In this document: piece after piece, positions 6,677 to 12,035 of the stretch
Numbering within the stretch: the first letter of the stretch is position 1
Layout: the number at the start of each line of letters is the position of its first letter
NCBI GenBank assembly: GCA_938037005.1
Contig: CALHVR010000032.1
Location: forward strand, 1-12,035
From: an uncultured Leptotrichiaceae bacterium
GTDB lineage: Bacteria; Fusobacteriota; Fusobacteriia; Fusobacteriales; Leptotrichiaceae
Length of the DNA: 12,035 bases
Reading direction: 5' to 3'
Position numbers and translations under genes: made by a program
Notes under the pieces: model-generated
The model's input: the letters and a program-made list of their open reading frames with translations, nothing else
What the model was told of the DNA's origin: nothing
The model's database searches: none

Positions 6677-6695
6677 ATATTTTTATTTTTAGATA

Positions 6696-7649
6696 TTACT
6701 CCGTTGTTTTAAAAAATTTACCCATATTTCTAAATTTATTGTATCTTTTTTCTAATAATTCTTCAATTGTCAATTTATCTATTTTTTTAAATTCTTTTAC
6801 AACTGTATTTTTTAAATTTTTAGCCATTTTCTGTAAATCTCTATGAGCTCCTCCTACCGGTTCTTCTATTATTTCATCAATTACTCCAAAATTTCTAAGA
6901 CTTATCGCATCCATTTTCAAACTTTTTGCTGCTTCTGCTGCCTTTGTTGAATCATTAAATAAAATTGAAGCACATCCTTCTGGTGAAATTACAGAATATA
7001 CACTATTTTCCAACATAAGAACAGAATCTGCCACTCCTATCCCTAAAGCTCCTCCTGATCCACCTTCTCCTATTACAACTGATACTATCGGCACTTTAAG
7101 TCCAAACATTTCAGATAAATTTTTAGCAATAGCTTCTCCTTGACCTTTTTCCTCAGCTTCAATACCCGGATATGCACCTGCTGTATCAATTAATGTTAGT
7201 ATTGGTAGTTTAAATCTTTCTGCCATTCTCATAAGTCGTAAAGCTTTTCTATATCCTTCCGGACTTGCCATTCCAAAATTTCTAAAAATATTAGACTCCA
7301 TATCTCTACCTTTTTGATGTCCAATTATCATAATTTTGTATCCATCAACTGTCGCAAGCCCTCCTACAATCGCATGATCGTCTTTTGATAATCTATCTCC
7401 ATGCAATTCCACAAAATCTGTACACAATTCATTTATATAATCTAAAGTGTACGGTCTTTGTGGATTTCTTGAAATTTGTATTCTTTCCCATGAATCTAAT
7501 TCCGTTTCAGAAAATTCTAAATATTTTTCCTCTAATTTTTTTGTTAATTCTTTAATTTGTTTTGAAAAATCAATACTTTGTTCCTCTGAAAAACGCTTCA
7601 ATTCCTCTATTTTCGTTTCCAGTTCTTTAATTTCATCTTTTATACTCAT
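6696..7649 (-). CDS. accA: Acetyl-CoA carboxylase carboxyltransferase subunit alpha AccA
   Basis: With AccD forms the carboxyltransferase that moves the carboxyl group from biotin on AccB to acetyl-CoA, giving malonyl-CoA, the first committed step of fatty acid synthesis. The 317-residue length is close to E. coli AccA (319). Visible landmarks: an N-terminal coiled-coil helix (IKDEIKELETKIEELKRF), RPYTLDYINELCTDFVELHGDR, LIDTAGAYPGIEAEEKGQGEAI and GEGGSGGALGIGVAD (the crotonase-fold oxyanion region), then VISPEGCASILF. I start at ATG 7649 because GGAGGG ends 4-5 bases upstream. A TTG at 7661 adds four residues but overlaps the ribosome site itself. It lies 13 bp after accD and is surely co-transcribed. 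The biotin carrier and carboxylase genes accB and accC are not in this window. Confidence 0.97.
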   Translation of the reverse strand: MSIKDEIKELETKIEELKRFSEEQSIDFSKQIKELTKKLEEKYLEFSETELDSWERIQISRNPQRPYTLDYINELCTDFVELHGDRLSKDDHAIVGGLATVDGYKIMIIGHQKGRDMESNIFRNFGMASPEGYRKALRLMRMAERFKLPILTLIDTAGAYPGIEAEEKGQGEAIAKNLSEMFGLKVPIVSVVIGEGGSGGALGIGVADSVLMLENSVYSVISPEGCASILFNDSTKAAEAAKSLKMDAISLRNFGVIDEIIEEPVGGAHRDLQKMAKNLKNTVVKEFKKIDKLTIEELLEKRYNKFRNMGKFFKTTE

Positions 7650-7662
7650 ATTTCCCTCCAAA

Positions 7663-8514
7663 CTATACTAATTTCTCAATTATATTATAGATTGTTGTTT
7701 TTAAATCTTTTCTTTCTGCTATAACATCAACCATTCCATGTTCCAATAAAAATTCTGCTCTTTGAAACCCTTTTGGTAATTTTTGATTTACTGTTTGTTC
7801 TATAACTCTAGGTCCTGCAAATGCAATCAATGTATTTGGCTCTGTTACAATTACATCTCCTAACATTGCAAATGAAGCTGTTACTCCTCCAGTCGTTGGA
7901 TCTACAGGTACAGATATAAACGGTATTCCCGCTTCATTTAATTTTTTTACAGCTCCTGAAGTTTTTGCCATTTGCATCAATGATAAAATTCCTTCTTGCA
8001 TTCTTGCTCCACCTGAACTTGAAACTACAATTACCGGTATTTTTTTCTCAAGTCCTCTTTCCAAAGCTCTCGTTATTTTTTCACCAACAACAGAACCCAT
8101 ACTTCCACCCATAAAATTAAATTCCATTGCAGCAATACTTACTTCTATTCCGTTTATTTTACCAATTCCACTTAAAACTCCATCAAGCATTCGGCTTTTC
8201 TCTCTCGCTATTTCAAGTTTATTTTTATAATTTGGAAATTCTAAATAATCTTGTGAATTTAATAGCATATCTTCTTCTATAAATGTTCCGTCATCAATTA
8301 ACAATTCTATTCTTTCAAATGCTGTTAATCTAAAATACGAACCACATTTAGTACATATATTTAAGTTTTTTTTCAAATCTTCATTATAAATTATTTCATT
8401 ACATTTCGGACATTTTTTCCATTTATTATCATCTACTACATCCATAGTTAAACTTGATTTTGATGTCAATGTAACATATTTATTTTTACTTTTTTTTCTA
8501 GAAAATAATCCCAT
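7663..8514 (-). CDS. accD: Acetyl-CoA carboxylase carboxyltransferase subunit beta AccD
   Basis: Partner of AccA in the alpha2-beta2 carboxyltransferase. The 283-residue protein begins with a short basic tail, then the four-cysteine zinc ribbon at Cys35, Cys38, Cys54 and Cys57 (CPKC...CTKC), which in E. coli binds nucleic acid and supports activity. The carboxyltransferase core follows, with GGSMGSVVGEKI, SSSGGARMQEGILSLMQMAKT, VPVDPTTGGVTASFAMLGDV and AFAGPRVIEQT. The family is somewhat longer in E. coli (304), the difference being mainly at the C-terminus. ATG 8514 has the strong ribosome site GAGGTG six bases or less upstream. It heads the accDA operon behind an extended -10 promoter and is separated by 104 bp from the upstream pseudouridine synthase gene. 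Confidence 0.97.
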   Translation of the reverse strand: MGLFSRKKSKNKYVTLTSKSSLTMDVVDDNKWKKCPKCNEIIYNEDLKKNLNICTKCGSYFRLTAFERIELLIDDGTFIEEDMLLNSQDYLEFPNYKNKLEIAREKSRMLDGVLSGIGKINGIEVSIAAMEFNFMGGSMGSVVGEKITRALERGLEKKIPVIVVSSSGGARMQEGILSLMQMAKTSGAVKKLNEAGIPFISVPVDPTTGGVTASFAMLGDVIVTEPNTLIAFAGPRVIEQTVNQKLPKGFQRAEFLLEHGMVDVIAERKDLKTTIYNIIEKLV

Positions 8515-8571
8515 TTTTTCACCTCATTTAATTTTTAATTAACATGAATTTATTACTTTATTACAAACCAT

Positions 8572-8601
8572 ATTATAACATATTTTTTTTAAAATAACTA
8601 A
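8572..8601 (-). promoter_or_regulatory. Extended -10 promoter of accDA
   Basis: The minus strand reads TGTTATAAT at 8580-8572, a perfect TATAAT with the TGn extension that compensates for a weak -35. A poor -35 (TTAGTT, 8601-8596) lies 18 bp upstream. Start of transcription would fall near 8565, leaving a leader of about 50 nt. I looked for a FapR- or FabT-like inverted repeat around it and saw none. Confidence 0.65.
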
Positions 8602-8618
8602 TTACAAACATTATTTAC

Positions 8619-9503
8619 TCACACAAAATATTTATTTTTTAATTCAAAAACATATTCATCAAATGCAATATAATAACAACACAAATAAAATATTTTTACC
8701 ATATCTCTTTTACCATACTTTTTATCTCCTATTATTGGAAATCCTTTATTAGATAATTGAGTTCTTATTTGATGTTTTCTTCCTGTAATAAGATTGACCT
8801 CAAGATATGATTTTTCTTTTATATTTTCTAAATTTTTTATCTCCATATTTTCAATTTTTGTAAATTGACTTACACTTAATTTTGCATTTTTTCTTTCATT
8901 ATTATAAACTTTTACTCTATCTTCTGTTGTTTCTAAATAATTTTTTATTTCAAAATTTTTTTCATTTATTTTTCCATGCACTACAGTTATATATTTTTTT
9001 ATTACTTCATTATTTCTAATTTTCTTTGAAATATACCTTAAAAATTTCATTGTTTTACAACCAATCACCAGTCCTGATGTTTCTAAATCAAGTCTATTTG
9101 CAAAATTTATATCATCATTTTGAAACATATCTTTATAAATTTCAGATAACCCAAAATCATGCCCTGTACCTTTATGCATTGGTATATCATTCGGCTTATT
9201 TACAATAAAAAATTCATCATTTTCAAAAATTATAATATCTTTATATTTTTTTTTATTATAATTTAAGTTTGTTTTTTCTTTATTTTTTCCAAATTTTTGA
9301 ACATTTAGATATTTTATTTGTATATTATCATTCAATAAAAGTCTATAATTTTCTTTTATTTTTTTACCATTTACTCGTACATCTCCTTTTTTTAACGCTT
9401 GAAATATACGTGACATTGTTTCATTTTTACACACTTTTTTCAAATATCTATCTATTCTCATATTTTCAGTTTCACTATTTACAATATCTTCAAAAAAAAT
9501 CAT
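8619..9503 (-). CDS. RluA-family RNA pseudouridine synthase with S4 domain
   Basis: Converts uridine to pseudouridine in structured RNA, most likely 23S rRNA (RluC/RluD-like). The 294-residue protein has an S4 RNA-binding domain at about 15-65 (MRIDRYLKKVCKNETMSRIF, then KKGDVRVNGKKI), a basic linker, and the catalytic domain from about 88. The active-site motif is NRLDLETSGLVIG with catalytic Asp139; the more usual HRLD has Asn in place of His here, which is seen in other family members and should not abolish activity. GRKHQIRTQLSNKGFPIIGDKKYG near residue 240-265 is the second conserved block. ATG 9503 has AGGAG 4-5 bases upstream. It follows rodA by 12 bp and appears to be the last gene of that operon. 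Which RNA position it modifies cannot be told from sequence, so I give no symbol. Confidence 0.9.
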   Translation of the reverse strand: MIFFEDIVNSETENMRIDRYLKKVCKNETMSRIFQALKKGDVRVNGKKIKENYRLLLNDNIQIKYLNVQKFGKNKEKTNLNYNKKKYKDIIIFENDEFFIVNKPNDIPMHKGTGHDFGLSEIYKDMFQNDDINFANRLDLETSGLVIGCKTMKFLRYISKKIRNNEVIKKYITVVHGKINEKNFEIKNYLETTEDRVKVYNNERKNAKLSVSQFTKIENMEIKNLENIKEKSYLEVNLITGRKHQIRTQLSNKGFPIIGDKKYGKRDMVKIFYLCCYYIAFDEYVFELKNKYFV

Positions 9504-9515
9504 ATTTCTCCTATT

Positions 9516-10622
9516 TTATTCTTCTACATTTATTTTTATACTTTCTACAAGTCCTATCATTATAAATGCGGCAAGAAATGAACTTCCACCATAACTCATA
9601 AATAACAACGGCTTCCCTGTTACAGGAACTAATCCTATTGTCATTCCTATATTTACAATAACATGCATAAAAAATATTCCACTTATTCCATATAATATGA
9701 GTTTTCCAAATTGATCGTGAATAAAACTACTTACTTGCATTATTTCAAATATTAGTAAAAAATATAACAAAATTACACCCGTTGATCCAACAAATCCCCA
9801 CTCTTCAGAAATTACCGAAAATATGAAATCAGTTTGTGCTTCCGGTAAAAACTCTAACCTGCTTTGGCTTCCTTGAAATACTCCTGCCCCTGAAAATCCT
9901 CCTGCTCCTACCGAAATTTTTGATTGGGTTACATGCCAACCACTTCCCTGCACATCAGCTTCAGGATTTAAAAATGTCGTTACTCTAGTTCTTTGATAAT
10001 CACTTAATACAAATTTATATACAGGATACAATGATACAACAACTAAAAATCCAATAAGCCATATAGGTTTCATATTTGCTCCATACAAAAATATCATTGT
10101 TAAATAAGCAACTACTGTTATAAGTGTGGTACCTAAATCTGGCTGAAATAATATTAAAGCTAGTAACGGTGTTACTGGAATTACTGCCATTACAATATCT
10201 TTTAAGTTATTTATTCCTTTTTGATATTTTTCTACAATCCAAAATGCTATTATTACAATTATTGCTATTTTCACAAATTCTGACGGCTGTAATTGAAATG
10301 GTCCTATTTTTAGCCACCTTTGTGCTCCCAATGTTTTTTTCCCTACAAAACGAACTAATAAAAGCATTAATGCACTTCCACCATATAAATACCAAATATA
10401 TTTTTTTAAAATTTTATAATCTATAAATGATAAAGTTATAACAAGTACACTCCCAATTCCTATCCATAATAAATTTTGAAATACAAATTTTTGTGATCTT
10501 GTTGCACTATAAACAAATATTGTACTAATCGTTACAAGTGCATACACATATAAAAGTAATATTTTATTTGCTCTAAGCCAATTTATTTTTATTGTTTCTA
10601 ATACTTTTCTATCTTGAAACAT
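9516..10622 (-). CDS. rodA: Peptidoglycan glycosyltransferase RodA (SEDS family)
   Basis: Polymerises lipid II into glycan strands for side-wall elongation together with a class B PBP (PBP2), embedded in the inner membrane. The 368 residues contain about ten hydrophobic segments, the first at about 20-38. SEDS motifs are clear: GAQRWLKIGPFQLQPSEFVK (99-118), FQPDLGTT (159-166), the large extracytoplasmic loop with LEFLPEAQTDFIFSVISEE containing the essential Asp265, and GLVPVTGKPLLFMSYGGSS (330-348). The combination of short N-terminus and VPVTGxPLxFxSYGGSS favours RodA over FtsW, and no mre or PBP2 genes are in view to settle it. ATG 10622 has AAGGG a few bases upstream and starts only 2 bp after the M16 protease stop, so translation is probably coupled. 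Confidence 0.93.
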   Translation of the reverse strand: MFQDRKVLETIKINWLRANKILLLYVYALVTISTIFVYSATRSQKFVFQNLLWIGIGSVLVITLSFIDYKILKKYIWYLYGGSALMLLLVRFVGKKTLGAQRWLKIGPFQLQPSEFVKIAIIVIIAFWIVEKYQKGINNLKDIVMAVIPVTPLLALILFQPDLGTTLITVVAYLTMIFLYGANMKPIWLIGFLVVVSLYPVYKFVLSDYQRTRVTTFLNPEADVQGSGWHVTQSKISVGAGGFSGAGVFQGSQSRLEFLPEAQTDFIFSVISEEWGFVGSTGVILLYFLLIFEIMQVSSFIHDQFGKLILYGISGIFFMHVIVNIGMTIGLVPVTGKPLLFMSYGGSSFLAAFIMIGLVESIKINVEE

Positions 10623-10624
10623 TT

Positions 10625-11845
10625 TTATCCCTTCACATTACCTAATATTGTTATATTTTTTTCTAAAAATTCTGTTTTTAAAAATCTATTTATATTTCCT
10701 AAACTAATATTTTTTATTTGTTTTTTTAATTCCTCAATATTAATTATTTCTCTTTTTCTTGTAAAATAATTCCCAATTATGCTCATTCTTGATCTAGGAT
10801 TTTCCATTGAAAAAGATATTTTACTTAAATATTTATTTTTAGCTTTTTGCAATTCAAATTCAGTTATTCCATTCTCACGTAATTTCTCAAATTCTTTTAA
10901 AGTAATATTTATTGCATTCTCATAGTTTTCTAAATTCGTTCCTATGTAAGTTGATACAACTCCACCTTTTTCATAATATTGATTATAAGTATAGACAGAA
11001 TATGCTAGTCCATTTTTTTCTCTAATTTCTTGAAATAATCTTGAACTCATTGAACCACCAACTATATTTGCTACAATATCATTATAAATTCTATTTTCTG
11101 CATTATAAGGTTTTCCTTTATGTGATATACAAATATTAACTTGATTTATATCTTTTGTATAAATTTCTTTTCCAGACTTAAATTCAAATTCTATTTTTTC
11201 TCTTCTATCAACTTTATTTTCTTTTAATTTCCCAAAATATTCATCAACTTTTTTTATAATTTTATCTTTTTCAAAATTTCCAGACAATACAATAATTAAA
11301 TTATCTTTCGTATATCTTTCAATATAATATTTTTTAATCATTTCACTTGAAAAACTTTTTACACTTTTTTCTGTTCCAATAATCGGTTTACTATATTGTC
11401 CTTCAATACAATTTGAATAATTTAACTCAAATACTAAATCATCCGGCGTATCTTTATACATTTGTATTTCTTCAATTATTACATCTTTTTCTTTTTCAAG
11501 TTCCGTGTTGTCTATCTTTGAATTTGTAACAATATCAAATAAAATATCTACAGACTCTTCCAAAAATTCTGTCAATCCATTTATATAAAATACTGTTTCT
11601 TCCTTTGTTGTATGAGCATTAATACTCGCACCCAAATAATCAATTTCTTCTGATATTTGCTTATAATTTCTTTTTTTTGTACCTTTAAAAATCATATGTT
11701 CCAATACATGCGATATTCCTTCTTCTTCATCACTTTCATCTTTTGAGCCTGTTTTTACAAATACTCCTACTGAACAAGTTGAAATATTTTCTAATTTATC
11801 TAAAATCAAAGTTATTCCTGATTCTGTTTTTATTTTTTCTATCAT
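10625..11845 (-). CDS. M16-family zinc metallopeptidase (YmxG/PepR-like)
   Basis: A cytoplasmic zinc peptidase of the pitrilysin/mitochondrial processing peptidase family, of 406 residues, close to the single-unit bacterial type (B. subtilis YmxG, about 409). The inverted zinc motif HVLEH gives ligands His46 and His50 with Glu49 as the base. The third ligand is a Glu in DVIIEEIQMY (Glu125 or, by spacing to MPP, Glu126). The C-terminal half carries GGSMSSRLFQEIREKNGLAYSVYTYNQ, the substrate-binding block. There is no signal peptide. I start at ATG 11845 because AGGAG lies about 5 bases upstream; TTG 11863 and ATG 11860 give longer frames but place the ribosome site inside the gene. It follows the ABC-F fragment by 23 bp and precedes rodA by 2 bp. 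Substrates of this group are poorly known. Confidence 0.92.
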   Translation of the reverse strand: MIEKIKTESGITLILDKLENISTCSVGVFVKTGSKDESDEEEGISHVLEHMIFKGTKKRNYKQISEEIDYLGASINAHTTKEETVFYINGLTEFLEESVDILFDIVTNSKIDNTELEKEKDVIIEEIQMYKDTPDDLVFELNYSNCIEGQYSKPIIGTEKSVKSFSSEMIKKYYIERYTKDNLIIVLSGNFEKDKIIKKVDEYFGKLKENKVDRREKIEFEFKSGKEIYTKDINQVNICISHKGKPYNAENRIYNDIVANIVGGSMSSRLFQEIREKNGLAYSVYTYNQYYEKGGVVSTYIGTNLENYENAINITLKEFEKLRENGITEFELQKAKNKYLSKISFSMENPRSRMSIIGNYFTRKREIINIEELKKQIKNISLGNINRFLKTEFLEKNITILGNVKG

Positions 11846-11868
11846 TCTATCTCCTATCATCAATTAGA

Positions 11869-12035
11869 TTAATGTTCATTTTCTTTTTCACTTTCCTTTT
11901 CTATCTTATTTTCTTTATAGTCTTTTAAAATTTTTTCAAGCCATTCAATAGATGTTAAGTCCAAATGGTTGGTAGGCTCGTCAAGTATTAATAAATCTGG
12001 TTCTTCTAGAAGTATTTTAGCAAGTGCAACTCTTG
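11869..12035 (-). CDS. C-terminal end of an ABC-F-type ATPase, apparently truncated (partial, runs off the window)
   Basis: The last 54 residues of a protein whose beginning lies beyond base 12035. The start of the visible part, RVALAKILLEEPDLLILDEP, followed by TNHLDLTSIEWLEKIL, holds the Walker B motif LLILDE and the D-loop NHLD exactly as in ABC-F proteins (Uup/EttA type, soluble ribosome-associated ATPases). The SIEWLE wording is like a first nucleotide-binding domain. In the family the chain should then continue into a strand and the switch histidine (xxISHDRxFL), and for NBD1 into a second domain. Here it instead runs into a short Lys/Glu-rich tail (YKENKIEKESEKENEH) and stops at 11869-11871. 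No SHDR-like sequence appears in the other frames between here and the M16 start. It may be a truncated gene, an internal deletion, or a real short variant; the missing upstream part prevents a decision. Confidence 0.75.
   Translation of the reverse strand, partial: RVALAKILLEEPDLLILDEPTNHLDLTSIEWLEKILKDYKENKIEKESEKENEH

Noticed and set aside
7650..7661. TTG 7661 as the accA start
   Set aside because: It would overlap the GGAGGG ribosome site that serves ATG 7649.
9269..9565. A 98-codon plus-strand open frame antisense to the pseudouridine synthase start
   Set aside because: Its product is Phe/Leu/Tyr-rich low-complexity sequence created by reading A/T-rich genes backwards; there is no ribosome site, and both strands cannot be coding for the strongly conserved S4 domain.
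10124..10426. Open frames on both strands inside rodA (100 codons plus strand, 62 codons minus strand in another frame)
   Set aside because: They lie wholly within conserved SEDS membrane segments and match no family; the A/T-rich composition explains the lack of stops.
11846..11863. TTG 11863 or ATG 11860 as the start of the M16 protease
   Set aside because: The AGGAG ribosome site lies downstream of both and correctly spaced for ATG 11845; the added residues (MMIGDR) are not family-like.

Overview
The window is A+T-rich (by eye G+C is around 30% or lower), tightly packed and looks chromosomal. TGA is a normal stop (psuK and the pseudouridine synthase both end in it), so this is not a mollicute code. 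The mix of housekeeping genes, a SPOR-domain protein, a small lipoprotein and RodA, with strong A/T bias, suggests a diderm member of Fusobacteriota, probably Leptotrichiaceae (Leptotrichia/Sneathia-like). That placement is an inference; no rRNA is present to confirm it.

Layout. (1) 2-2019, plus strand: a two-gene pseudouridine catabolic operon. It has a winged-helix/PfkB fusion kinase (PsuK/YeiI type) and PsuG glycosidase, closed by a strong hairpin terminator shared with the convergent mnmA. (2) 2096-3902: mnmA (tRNA 2-thiouridylase, minus) and a TetR-family regulator (plus), divergent from a ~100-bp promoter region where their -10 elements overlap. tetR ends in a hairpin facing the next minus-strand block. 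(3) 3928-6599, minus strand: mtnN, SPOR-domain membrane protein, NrnA-like DHH phosphoesterase and a small lipoprotein, closely spaced or overlapping, apparently one operon. (4) 6696-8514, minus: accD-accA, the two carboxyltransferase subunits of acetyl-CoA carboxylase, from an extended -10 promoter. (5) 8619-12035, minus: the end of an ABC-F-type ATPase that runs off the window, an M16 zinc protease, RodA and an RluA-family pseudouridine synthase, with gaps of 23, 2 and 12 bp, probably one operon.

Functional themes. Pseudouridine appears on both sides: it is made in RNA by the RluA-family enzyme and broken down by PsuK/PsuG. The PsuK reaction gives pseudouridine 5'-phosphate and PsuG splits it into uracil and ribose 5-phosphate. 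MtnN recycles the methyltransferase and polyamine by-products SAH and MTA. AccDA supplies malonyl-CoA for lipids, while RodA and the SPOR protein act at the cell wall. Most genes are ordinary core metabolism. The less ordinary points are the HTH-kinase fusion, an ABC-F ATPase whose reading frame stops soon after Walker B, an orphan lipoprotein, and the shared or overlapping regulatory DNA.

For several genes the longest open frame starts at an upstream codon (mostly TTG or GTG) that lacks a ribosome binding site. I chose the internal ATG with a good Shine-Dalgarno sequence and/or family alignment instead. No stretch over 300 bases lacks a gene, and I saw no tRNA, rRNA, CRISPR array, insertion sequence or origin.
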